NCBI RefSeq assembly: GCF_003576645.1
Contig: NC_044917.1
Coordinates: 836,681 to 900,680 of the forward strand
Direction of reading: 5' to 3'
Length of the DNA: 64,000 nt
Source: Ipomoea triloba
Lineage: Eukaryota > Streptophyta > Magnoliopsida > Solanales > Convolvulaceae
The notes beneath the pieces are model-generated. The model searched no databases, was not told where the DNA came from, and worked only from the letters and a program-made list of their open reading frames with translations. Made by a program: the position numbers and the translations under genes. Positions 24,530 to 35,327 of this stretch are shown here, piece after piece; position 1 is the first letter of the stretch, and every line of letters starts with the position of its first letter.

Positions 24530-25362
24530 TTTGCCTGACAGAATGCATCAAATCATAAAATGAAAAGCCCACTTTTATGTGACCCAAGGATGAGCAAGGC
24601 CTGTTCAGAAAGTGAACCAGGTTGGTCAAACTTGGATCAAGATGTATCCAAAAACCATCAGTCAGGCCCAAAACAGATTTGGCCTACTCAGACTTTCACT
24701 GTGTTTTGTGTTTGGTTGGACAACACAACTATTATCTTGAACATATATATAAAATATAAACGTACCCTCTCACAATTGATAAAGATCATATCAGAACACA
24801 TCCTTCACTGAACCCATCAGTGTCATATGAGGATTGTCATCAGCTTAGACTTTGAGTTGAGACCGACCATTATACAATGTGTCGATCAGGTCCCCAACAC
24901 TACCCGCTTTTCGTATTGCAGATCTTTGTCATATCTGATTGTGAAAAAACCACACAGGTAGAGCCTTTCCAGAGATGAGCCCTGCCAAGAAGGAGTTGCA
25001 ACTGAGGAGTTTGGTCATTTCTTTACTTGAACAAGGAATATCCTTAGTGGAAGCCATTATAGGTAGTAAGCACATGCCTTTCACAAAGGGCTGACATTGC
25101 AGAGGACTATTGTATCTGTAACATAATTCTTCACAGCAGGTGTGTGATAATGGAGGGGCTACTGATGATTTGTACACTCAGCGCACCTACCAAGTGGCAG
25201 CATTGAACAATGTTGGTTACAGCCTAACTTGCTAAACTTGGGTATGTAACAGACTCAGCATTGTTTGCACAATCATCATTCAATAATGCATATATGTCTT
25301 GGGGGAATGTAGAAGGAAGGGTTGGGGAGAGGTCAAACAAGGTTCATTCCGCTTTGCGTCGA
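24530..25362. other. Spacer with an unassigned, gene-like-composition patch
   Basis: 24930-25260 has balanced composition. The minus strand carries an 82-codon frame (24929-25177), and the plus strand also has open stretches. I recognise no family in any frame. It may be a decayed gene, a UTR or a noncoding transcript. Confidence 0.3.
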
Positions 25363-25510
25363 AATGGATGGTCGAGTGGGTGGAGTTGGTTCTTATAATG
25401 GAAAGTTACAAATTCGATTCTGGCCATCATTCTCATGGTCAAGCCTGTTGCACAAGATTTTTCTAATGTGATTATATATATCTCTTGTGTGGGTTGCGGG
25501 CTATTACATT
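25363..25510 (+). repeat. Dispersed repeat, family C copy
   Basis: gatggtcgagtgggtggagtt, then a ttacaaattcgattctggcc block resembling box B, a tgcacaagatttttctaatgtgatt body, and a gcgggctattacatt end. It is the clearest tRNA-like copy of family C. Confidence 0.5.
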
Positions 25511-26600
25511 GGAACATGATTTATCATGTGGCCAACTGTCACCCCAAAAAGGTTCATTCCGCATTGGCCATTAGGTATTTGTAGAGTCCATCTCCGATAT
25601 TGCATTATTTGAGTTAGCAGCCCGCTTATTGACTGCTTAAATCTCCACACAAAGAGGTATCTACAATTCTCAGTAAGGGGATTAGTTGTATTCGACGATG
25701 AAACCCTGGGTACACCAAAAAAAAAAACTAAGAGTTGGATTTCGATCAAGATTCCATAATAATAAATAACTTTTTGATAAGCATGATGTAACAATTGCAT
25801 AGGAAGTGGAACTCAGATACAAACTAAGAAACCAAACATGGAGTTAACTTTCATTTTGTCAATCAAAACGGAAATACTTCTATCTCAAAATTAACAACTT
25901 AAAAAAAAACATACAGAAAAAAAAACAAAAAACAAAAAAACAGAAGAATCCGAAACATAAAGATGAATCACAATATCGATCAGACAAAGGGAATAGAGCT
26001 GACACAGAAACATCAAAAAAGAAATTAAAAAAGCAAGATACGTGGGAAGGCATTAGACAAAAGAAAAAATATCAAAAAACAGTTGCAGGTTTTTCTCATT
26101 ATCCCAAAAAATCTCAGATTTTGATTTGTTTGGCAGAAATTTTAGTGAAAAACTTGAATCCCTAAAGAAACCACCTATTGGCATTATTGGCCAATAGGTT
26201 TGAATCGATATGTGTAACTTAAGTTGGTTAATCTCCTTGCAATCATTACCGACTAGAGTTATTAGGCAGCTTCACCCGAAGTACACATTTAAGTAGCGAT
26301 CATTACAATAATAAAGTTTTTGCATGAAAATAGGGTGTGTGTCGTTAAGAATCATAAAATAACAGAAAAAAGATGGAAAACATGTGTATGTGCCTAATAC
26401 TATAATAGTAACAAAAATATTATAAACACACAAAAAACAAACTTTCTTCTAATGTGAAAAACATAGTGGTTGCCTAGACTGCCATATTGATGATGAATTG
26501 ATGAGTTGTTCTCTTCCCAATTTCCACCTTCAATGGAAATGACGGATGCCGTACCCCTCCAATACAAAGGTACTACGCTGCATTGCTGCATCAAACTTAT
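25511..26600. other. Intergenic spacer, no gene seen
   Basis: Holds A-rich runs at 25897-25960 and a small hairpin, cctattggc...gccaatagg, near 26173-26198. No coding signal was recognised. Confidence 0.5.
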
Positions 26601-26710
26601 GATTTTTTTTGAGTAGTACTGACTCTATTACAACTTATATGTTCATACATACTTTCTAAACCTATTAAAGCACAAAAAGTCTGTGCCCCGTTGAAATTCG
26701 AACCTATGAC
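26601..26710 (-). mobile_element. SINE family A fragment (antisense)
   Basis: Poly-T, then gagtagtactgactctattaca, the reverse complement of the family A 3' tail, then a block ending aaattcgaacct, a box B complement. The 5' head is not recognisable. Confidence 0.55.
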
Positions 26711-27583
26711 ATCCTATTTGGTACATGTATATATAAGAGGTGCAAGCCTCTTTCGGTACGAATAGGACTAAGTTCAATGTGTGACTGCATGGAAAAATCT
26801 GTGATCAGACAAAAAATATCTAAAATAATGTTAGTTGTAATTTGGATTGTGGTAATATTTTATCAATTACCACCTTCAGTTTAATGACCAATTGATGACC
26901 TAATTGCATTGGCGAACTATTTGCTAAATTGTATCAAATTGAGGAGTTGAGAGGTCTCTAATTGGAACATTTTATAGTTTCATGACCTAATTACGTTTTT
27001 TGCTTATAGTTTGAAGGTCTATTTGATCCTTTTTTCTTGATCAAATGATGTATAAGTTTATATTTATTGGTGTATCTTCATTAATTTATTAAAATCAAAA
27101 GCTTATAATTTTAATTTTAAAATATCAATAATTTTAAGTGAGTCCACTCGATAAAGTGACAAACACAAAGTTTAGGATTAAGAAAACAAGTTAATATGAT
27201 ACAAAATACTTTATTCCGGAATAGTATTACATTTCAATCTTAACCTAACTCGTCTCACAGATAAGCGGTCTGACACAAGAGACTCAAAATTATTATATAT
27301 GTCCGATCTCTTTTTCTTCACTATTCACCATTTGTCACGCATGATATCTAAAGAAGTAAGGAGTATGTGTATAATTAATTCTAACTTTTTGTCCTTTGCT
27401 TATTACGGTTAATCTTGAAGTAGTTCAAAATCTTATCAACTAGAAATATGAAAGATATATATATATTTACTCAAAGTTGTTTTGTTATTATTACTTGTTA
27501 CTTTAATTTGTTAGCCATTTTTGACTCTTTGAAAGCCTGACCTAGTCACCTAGCTAAGGCATTATTCACTTGCCTAGACTAGC
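26711..27583. other. Spacer and upstream region of the invertase gene
   Basis: AT-rich, with no gene. It leads into the TATA box of the cell-wall invertase. Confidence 0.55.
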
Positions 27584-27591
27584 TATAAATA
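27584..27591 (+). promoter_or_regulatory. TATA box of the cell-wall invertase gene
   Basis: TATAAATA in the context ctataaatagggg, 63 bp before the chosen ATG. This leaves a 5' leader of about 30-40 nt. Confidence 0.75.
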
Positions 27592-27653
27592 GGGGATCAA
27601 TATGTTGCCTTCTCTTCATCACCCCCTCACATAGCTATACTAACTACATAAAC

Positions 27654-30600
27654 ATGGGTGCTACCTCTAGCCTTTGGCTATTATCCATTTCTTTCCTCTT
27701 GTTAGTCTATGGAGGTGTTGAAACCCAAGCCTCACACATTGTTCTACAAAACCTTGAAGCTCTCCAACCACTTTTCCCCAACCATACGTATAGAACCTCT
27801 TTTCATTTCCAACCTTCTAGGAATTGGATGAATGGTACACTCTATTTGTCATCTAAACCTACGAATAATTAATGATCTAATTGAGTATATATTTAACTTT
27901 TTTAGTTTGAATCAGTCAGTTTTGGGTAACTTAAACTGGTTTACATTCTTTTGAGTTTTTGCTGGCTAGGGTCACAACACGGGTTTCACCCAGAGTACAC
28001 CTTCGGGTTGCTGTAGGGTTTCCCGTAAATCAAAATATATATTGTTTTTATTGTCTTTTCTTGCAATTATACCATAACATTGCTAATTGAAAATGTTTCC
28101 TTTTTATGCATGTAATGTGCCACATGCGCGTTCCTTTGTCAACTGAAAACTCGATGTATTATACATTTGCAGATCCTAATGGTGAGTTTTTGTAGTTATT
28201 GACACTCAATAGTTATTTTGCACTTTTTTTTTAGTACTACTGACTCTATTACATTGTAGTATATGTTCATTTATACTTTTTCAACATGTTCAAGTACATA
28301 GAATCAATATCGCCTTCACCGAGACTCTGATCTCATGAAGTCCTATTTTGCACTTGTTTACATCATTTTGGTGTGTTTTTTAGGGCCTATGGTTTATAAA
28401 GGAGTGTACCATTTCTTCTACCAATACAACCCAAAAGGTGCAAGTTTTGGCAAGATATCATGGGGACACTCTACTTCAAAAGACCTACTAAACTGGAGAG
28501 CTCATATCCCAGCACTCTCCCCATCCCAGCCGGCGGCTGATATCAACGGCGCATGGTCCGGCTCGGCAACAATTCTTCCGAACGGCTTGCCGGCGTTGCT
28601 CTACACCGGCGTGGATTCAAGAAACCGGCAGGTCCAGAACTTGGCCGTGCCCAAAAACCCATCCGACCCGTACCTCCAAGAATGGGTAAAATCGCCCCGG
28701 AATCCACTAATCTCGCCAAACCATTACAACAAGATCAATGCGACGTCGTTTAGGGACCCCACCACCGCCTGGCGAGGCCCTGACGGGAATTGGAGAATCC
28801 TAATCGGGAGCAAAGTTGAGCGCCGGGGATTAGCTATCCTGTACAGGAGTAAGGATTTCGTTCGCTGGGTCCAAGCCAAACGCCCTCTTCATTCAGCTGA
28901 GGGTTCGGGAATGTGGGAGTGTCCCGACTTTTATCCCGTTTCTACTAACCCAACCGGCCTGGACACGTCCTTAGTTGGTTCCAGGATCAAACATGTGTTG
29001 AAAATTAGCCTGGATGAGTCTAAGCATGATTACTACACGATTGGAACGTACGATCATGCCAGGGATAAGTATATCCCGGATAAGGGATCCGTGGATAACG
29101 ACTCCGGGTTAAGATATGATTATGGGAAGTTTTATGCCTCCAAGACGTTTTATGACAGCTTAAAGAGAAGGAGAATTCTTTGGGGTTGGATTAATGAATC
29201 CTTGATCGACACTGAATATGTTAAACAAGGATGGTCTGGAGTTCAGGTAATTTAATTCTTATATTTTTTTTTTAAATTACAAGTGAAACCCGTAATCACT
29301 ACTCAAAGATGTGCAATCAATAAATTATAGATTGTGAGTCTACTTGGCAAAGAACCACAATGCATAACCAGCTTAGATTTTCATAATTGATTAACTCAAA
29401 CCAGTAAAGCCAATAACATGATCTGATAGTCAAACTTAGAATTTTGTGGTTATTAAACTAAGATTGTGATTAATTTGGTTGAGTTCGTCCAATTTAATTC
29501 TTTTCATTTAATTAATTACTAATAACTAATTATAAAACATCTATTTAACTAGTCAAACTCATTAACAGCTATTTACCAAACACCCCTGCCATCTTCTTTT
29601 CCAGGGAATTCCAAGAACTGTTTGGCTTGATAAAACTGGAAAACAGCTGGTTCAATGGCCAGTTCAAGAACTAGAAAAGCTACGTTCAAATAAGGTTGAG
29701 ATGCCCAGTACCATGCTCAAGAAAGGATCTGTATCTGAAGTTTCAGGAATCAGTGCCGCACAGGTATATATAATTCTAATCATTATTAATTATACTCCGA
29801 ATTATAAACTGTATATACATATATTACAAGATTTATGTATGACAGGCGGATGTGGAGGTTACCTTTAAGATAATGGAGTTTGGGAAGGCAGAAAAAATGG
29901 AGGAAAGATGGAGGGAAGACCCTCAAGTGTTATGCAGCCAGAAGGGGGCATCAGTACGAGGAGGAATAGGCCCATTTGGGTTGAAGGTTTTGGCTTCTCA
30001 AAACAGGCAAGAATACACAGCAGTGTTCTTCAGAGTCTTCAAGGGAAACAACAATAATCCTGTCGTGCTCATGTGCAGTGATCAAACCAGGTCTATACAT
30101 TTCAGTTTTGTCGTATTCTTTTTGAGTGATTTGATGGTAAACCCACCCGCCACTCCTGCCTTGTAACCCTAACCCAGAATGGTAAACCAATATTGGGTTT
30201 TCATACTCTTCCCTTGTGACCCTAATCCATAATGATAAATCAATCTAGGTTTTCTATACTCCTTCCTTGTGACCCTAATTCAGAATGGTAAACCAATCTA
30301 GGTTTTCTATACTCCTGCTTTGTGAACTTAATCCAGAACGGTAAACTAGTCTAGGTTTTCTATAGTTAACTCACTCAAATCAAAAAGGTCGGCCAATAGA
30401 CTGCATTGACTGGAGTCGAACTTGTAACATTGTAGTTACAAAGTCAATAATTTGACCAACTTGGTTAGGGTTGTCCGTTTTGTCGTGCTCTAAGTGTATT
30501 ATTGTGTTTGGCATGTTCTGCAGGTCTTCACTAGACAAGAAGACAGATAAGACTAGCTATGGTGCATTTGTGGATGTAAATCCTATGCAAGAAGAAATAT

Positions 30601-30887
30601 CACTCAGGATCTTGGTCATTCTCTCTCTCTCTCTTCACTGTTCTGAAAGGAGCATTAGTTAAGGTTGTTTGATTATGAGTGTTTTCATGACACTGTTGAT
30701 GTTGCAGATTGACCACTCCATGGTGGAGAGCTTTGGAGCAAAAGGAAAGGTTTGCATTACTTCAAGGGTTTATCCCACAAAGGCTATTGGTGGGAAGGCA
30801 CACTTGTATGCATTCAATAATGGAGTCCACAGCATTAAGCTCTCCAAGTTGACTGCTTGGTCCATGAAAAAACCAACCATCAATTGA
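27654..30887 (+). CDS. CWINV: Cell-wall invertase (acid beta-fructofuranosidase, GH32)
   Basis: Secreted enzyme that splits apoplastic sucrose into glucose and fructose. Exons: 27654-27834, 28173-28181, 28384-29246, 29605-29763, 29846-30090, 30524-30614, 30708-30887. They close in frame at 575 residues, the usual length for this class. The start gives [17 protein letters not shown], a typical signal peptide. The sucrose box NDPNG is split over exons 1-3 by the 9-nt mini-exon. Exon 3 carries FRDPTTAW (the RDP motif) and MWECPDF. Pro in WECPD marks the cell-wall class; vacuolar enzymes have Val. No C-terminal vacuolar extension is present. An in-frame ATG at 27570 would add 28 residues but lies upstream of the TATA box, so I did not use it. 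Intron 2 holds a SINE fragment, and intron 3 a MITE that ends close to the splice acceptor. Confidence 0.96.
28173..28181 (+). other. 9-nt mini-exon of the invertase gene
   Basis: ATCCTAATG between tttgcag and gtgag supplies the middle of the DPN sequence. It is conserved across plant acid invertases and is one of the smallest known plant exons. Confidence 0.95.
28225..28345 (-). mobile_element. SINE family A fragment (antisense) in invertase intron 2
   Basis: Poly-T, tagtactactgactctattaca, then a body with caacatgttcaagtacat and a partial box B complement. It starts about 45 bp after the mini-exon and fills most of the 202-bp intron 2. Confidence 0.55.
29480..29592. mobile_element. hAT-like MITE, family H copy (partial)
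   Basis: Read on minus it starts ggggtgtttggtaaatagct, then gttaatgagtttgactagtt, matching the copy at 21312-21607. It ends about 12 bp before the exon 4 acceptor of the invertase gene. Confidence 0.55.
30355..30478 (-). mobile_element. SINE family B copy (antisense) in invertase intron 5
   Basis: The minus strand reads CAACCCTAACCAAGTTGGTC (tRNA-like head), then TTGTAACTACAATGTTACAA and GTTCGACTCC (box B), then a ctattggcc...tttttgatttgag body. It is the best-preserved pol III head of family B. Confidence 0.65.
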
Positions 30888-31254
30888 CTCCTCAATATTT
30901 GTTACCAAGGACAAATAATGCATCATCTAAATAAATAAATTAGGTTGTCGGATCCGGTGATGATTACAATTTTATGTCGTGCTTTATTTTTAATGTAACT
31001 TATGAAAGTATGGAGTAATAATATTCTCACCAAAAAAAAAAATGGAGTAATAATATAAACATTGATGATGAAGAAAGCATGTACTCATCATTTCATTACA
31101 TATAGTATTCTTGGATATGAACGACGATTTATCTTATAGATGACCTTGCAAATCAGTTTCAAGTTCCACATGAACAAAAATATTGGATATTAATGTTCTG
31201 AAGATGATTTGTTACAATGTAATATATATTCATAACTATTTTCTCAAAGTATTC

Positions 31255-31376
31255 ACCATTCAAACTGACCCTGTTACAATATTCATAACTACTTTCTCAA
31301 CCTACTGAAGCAAAAAAAATCAATATCGATATAAGAGTGCAATTGGGTGCCACTAGACCACAGCCTTATGACCAAG
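31255..31376 (-). mobile_element. SINE family A copy (antisense)
   Basis: On minus: GGCTGTGGTCTAGTGGCACC (box A), then ttttgcttcagtaggttgag, aaagtagttatgaatat and tgtaacagggtcag. It closely parallels the plus-strand copies at 9951 and 58253. Confidence 0.7.
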
Positions 31377-31864
31377 TTAATTGTTTGAAAAATTTAAAAA
31401 ATAAACTTATATTGGTATTGGGCCGTCCATATCGAGTAGGATAAGAAACCCACTATGGGTATGAATTGGGGTTTAGGGCTTGGCCCAATGAGTAGACATA
31501 AAAGGAATCGGATTCCGGCAGTAATGCATGGGCCCATTAGGCGATTGTCGTATTTTTACGAGTAGAAATGTTAGGGAGATATTGTTCGGCAAAACATCTG
31601 TCCCTGTTTCCGTAACGCGGCGGCAATTTGTTCTTCATCTCCACCGCAAAAAAAGCTAGGCTAGCTAGGGCACTCAAATTTCTCAGGTTTTTCTAGGGTT
31701 CCCTCTTCTCTAGGGTTTAAAACCCACCAAAAAAGCAACATAAAAGAGATGATTACACAACACAGTAATTTTGGCAGCCAAGGTAAAGTTATAGGTTTAG
31801 TCGAACATAATCTCCTATTCGTTTGCAGGTCTGATAGGTAGGCAAAGAGTTTAGTCTGAAAATT

Positions 31865-34589
31865 ATGGATTACGGTGTTGCCGAACAAAACGACGTCGCT
31901 TATTACGGCGGCGACACGGGGGAAGGTGATCTTCAGTATGACGAAGAAAACCGACAAGAGCTGTTTTCAAGAAGCGGTGGCGGTGGCGGAGGAGATTTAG
32001 AACCGCCCATTCGTAACCTAGACGGTAGTAGCGCAGGCCACGAATTAAAGCATTCAATCGATGATTCTTCTCCTTCGGCAGGGTTAGTTTTGTTGTAGCT
32101 TATTATTCTTAGCGTGTTAGCCCCTTCCACTGCCTTGTAGGGTTAGGTTTCTCGTTCTGGAATTGAATTCGCGCTTCATTAGTTCTGAATTCTTTCCGAA
32201 TTGTTCAGTAGACATTGATTTTTTTCTTTTAGATATATATGTACCAAAAAGATTTGATGTTTAGATATTGTATTTATGTCGAGTCCCTTCCTTCTCGTGC
32301 ACTTGCCACTCACGAACAAATATGACGCCCGTATGATGAGCTTTACGATTACTGATGGTTTTTCTTGTGTGATAGAAAGCTATTTGTTGGAGGCATTGCT
32401 TGGGAGACATCTGAAGGTATTTCTATCCGTACTAATTTGCTTTGTTATAGTATGTGTAAATGCAGAATTAAATTCATTGTTTATTTAGAAACAATTGCTC
32501 TACTCTAAAGTTCAAATTTCTTGTAGTTAAATGTTAGTATAGCCTGTTGCCATCTTCAAACCACTGGAAACAGTTTAGAGGTGGTACATTTTTGGGTATA
32601 CATTTGTTAAAGTAGATTATGAAAATTTGCTCTCTTCTTCTTCTTCTGGGTGCTTTTTACAGTAATTACATACATCTAATGAGTAAAACTACTTGCAACC
32701 TTTTTGGTTGTTGTTTCAAGACTGCGATTTTTTTACATACCTAGTTAATGTTCAGATTCAAAGTACTTGCATACTACATTGATGTAACTTGGGTAATAGC
32801 CTAATATGCTTAACTATTGAAGTTAGTGTAAATTCATTTTAGATTATGAGTTTATTGGTCAAGATTCAAGAAGCTGTTTTCCCTTTTATCTAAGGGATAG
32901 GTGGGCTTGGTTTTGTACCATGAAGAAACCTTGTGTTTTTTTCCCCTTATGTTCTGTATTCTAACCGTTATATAAGATTTTGCTTAAAGTGATTTTCAAA
33001 TTTATTGATTAAGGAGGAACTGGATAGAAACAGTCAACAGAAAAATATATGACTGTTCTTGTACTGGGCAAGCACATATGGGCATAGAAATTTGTATTTA
33101 TTTGCATGCATTTTAACAGACTTTGAGGTTTGGTGGGTGGATGAGTACTCTGTCTCTTATTATAATAGTGGCATATTCTTGCAAATTGCTCTTTGATCAT
33201 ATTTATTAGATGTAAGGATGAGGATCCTATATGTACAACACAGTCCTTTCCGAAGTCTTACTTGTATTTGGTATTCTCTTTTCCAGAATGTTTTAACAGG
33301 TATTTCAGCAAGTACGGAGATGTAATTGATTCTGTAATAATGATGGATAAGGTCTCTGGACGACCACGAGGTTTTGGATTCGTTACATTTGCTGATCCAG
33401 AAGTTGCAAATCAGGTGTTACAGGAAGAACACGTAATTGATGGCAGAGTGGTAGGATTGTCTTATCTTTGATAAGTATCACATAGCATCCAATTTTTTTT
33501 ATTGACTTTTCTTCTCATTAGAGGATAACACTCGCACACAATAATATATGCTTATTTTTTACTCAGGTGGAAGTGAAGAGGACAGTACCAAGGGAGGACA
33601 CTCCATTCAGAAGAGTGTCAAAAACAAAGAAAATATTTGTTGGTGGTATTCCACCAACTCTTACTGAAGGTAGGTGCATGGCAGGTGTTTATATTTTCTT
33701 CAATATCTGCAATTTAAAGCATATTGTTATATCCAAATTGAATTATTGCAGATGAAATGAAGGAATACTTCTCTTCCTATGGAAGTGTTGTGGAGCATCA
33801 AATTATGCTGGATCACAACACTGGTCGGTCCCGAGGCTTTGGCTTTGTAACTTTTGAGAGTGAAGATGCTGTTCAGAAGGTTCTATCTGATGGCCGCATG
33901 CACGAACTTAATGGAAAACAAGTGAGTCATCTCATACTGTTGTTGGTAGTGATGTCTTCAACTTTTGTGGGAAGGAAATGAATTTTACACTTTTATACTT
34001 GTCTCAGGTTGAAATTAAGAGGGCTGAACCAAAGCGAGCTGGTGGAGATCGTGCAAGTGAAAGCAGGATGCATCGTGGCAACAGTAACATGCACTCATAT
34101 GGCAATGTGAACGGTGATGCAGAGGATTTTGGCGGTGGATATGGCGGGAAAATGCGCAAGGGATATGGTGGTGGTTATGATGGATACGGCAACTATGGTC
34201 CTTATGGAAACTACGCTGGGAATTACGGAATGGGTTCTGCAGGATTCTACGGTGGATATGGCGGGTATGGTTATGGATATGGATTTGGTGGATCCATGTA
34301 CGGTGCTGCTGCTGCTGCTGGATACAGTGGCAACAGCTATGTAATTCCTGGTAATTATGGTGGTTCGAGTGGGTACGCTGCTGCAGGTGCTGGTAAAGGA
34401 TACGCCAATACAGGGCACGGTGGTGCAAAAGGCTATGGCAGCGTAGGCGGTGACGGTGAATACGATGGGGGCGAAGTCCACGGAAGCAGCGGTAATGACA
34501 CTGCATACGGCGGTGCCAAAGGTTACGGGGGCAATGTTTACGGAAACGAGGGTGCAGCTGCCGGAAGGTTCCATCCTTACCGGAAGTGA
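31865..34589 (+). CDS. Two-RRM glycine-rich hnRNP (hnRNP A/B, DAZAP1/Musashi-like)
   Basis: Nuclear or shuttling RNA-binding protein. Exons: 31865-32082, 32376-32416, 33287-33450, 33567-33669, 33752-33921, 34008-34589, giving 425 residues in frame. An acidic, glycine-containing N terminus leads to RRM1 (about residues 73-150), with RNP2 KLFVGGIAW split between exons 1 and 2 and RNP1 RGFGFVTF. RRM2 (about 165-245) has RNP2 KIFVGGIPP and RNP1 RGFGFVTF. The tail (about 260-425) is rich in Gly and Tyr (GYGGGYDGYG and similar), a low-complexity domain of the kind that drives RNP granule assembly. Exon 3 could use a second acceptor at 33300, but only the 33286 acceptor keeps the frame (ECFNRYFSKYG). 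TAGGGTTT (telo-box-like) motifs near 31694-31718 fit a housekeeping promoter. The next gene, GLYR2, is also its neighbour in Arabidopsis as I recall. Confidence 0.93.
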
Positions 34590-35150
34590 GACCGACCATC
34601 TGTTGGCTACGTGTTTTAAGCCTTTGTTTAAAAAATTTTAATGTGGGGGGTTTATATGATTTTGATTGAGACGAGTTCCATATTTGGTTTTGCCTAACCT
34701 CTTCAGGATGTATTATTAGTGTCATGATTTTGGGTGAGTGCAGCAATTGTACCGTCCTAGAATATGTTTTAAGTTGCCATTTGTGGATTGCATAATACAC
34801 TCCCTTTTTTCCTCTTGGCAGCCCTTCTAGTTATTTTGATATGAGATTGCAGTGTTTTAGATAGTGTAGGGTTTCTTTTTTGGGATTCAAATGATGTATT
34901 TACATCCGACATTTTGTCTTGTATCATATTTTGTTCCTTATCTGTGTCATTTTACTTAAAGTGTGCCAACACAATCCTCAATTAAAGACGATTTCATAAT
35001 TTTGTATTAGAAAGTTACAAATTTAACTCTTGTTAATATTCTCGCGGTGATTCATTTGGAATGAATTTATCTATCATTCTATCTGAGAGTGACAAGCATG
35101 ATTACATATATAGCCGATAGTTTAAGAGGAAAATCACCACGGTCTAGGGT

Positions 35151-35216
35151 AATGATTTATGCAAGAATGGTGACAATAAAGATAATGATTTATGCAAGAA
35201 TGGTGACAATAAAGAA
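35151..35216. repeat. Two-copy 33-bp tandem repeat upstream of GLYR2
   Basis: The unit starting aatgatttatgcaagaatgg occurs at 35151-35183 and 35184-35216 with almost no difference. It ends about 110 bp before the GLYR2 start. Confidence 0.9.
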
Positions 35217-35327
35217 AGAAATAAACCCAGTGGTTAGGTTAGGATTGGGAGTAAGGGGGGAGCCCATTTCCTGGCATCCTGCAATCGTTAGAGAGAAAAG
35301 GACAAAAAGAAGAGGACTGAGGAGAGA

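Noticed and set aside
24900..25260. Pseudogene of a named family
   Set aside because: No motif could be read in any frame, so no family is claimed.
27570..27653. In-frame ATG at 27570 as the invertase start
   Set aside because: It precedes the TATA box, and the sequence added is not a better signal peptide.
28335..28383. ATG at 28335 as an alternative start of the invertase
   Set aside because: It lies in intron 2 just before exon 3. It would remove the signal peptide and the first part of NDPNG, and a splice acceptor separates it from the exon.
34095..34574. 159-codon minus-strand frame, Thr/Ile/Ser-rich
   Set aside because: Also a shadow of the hnRNP low-complexity tail.
34015..34800. 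261-codon open frame on the minus strand, His/Arg-rich
   Set aside because: It is the antisense of the glycine/tyrosine-rich tail of the hnRNP gene; long antisense frames arise from GGN/TAY codon bias.
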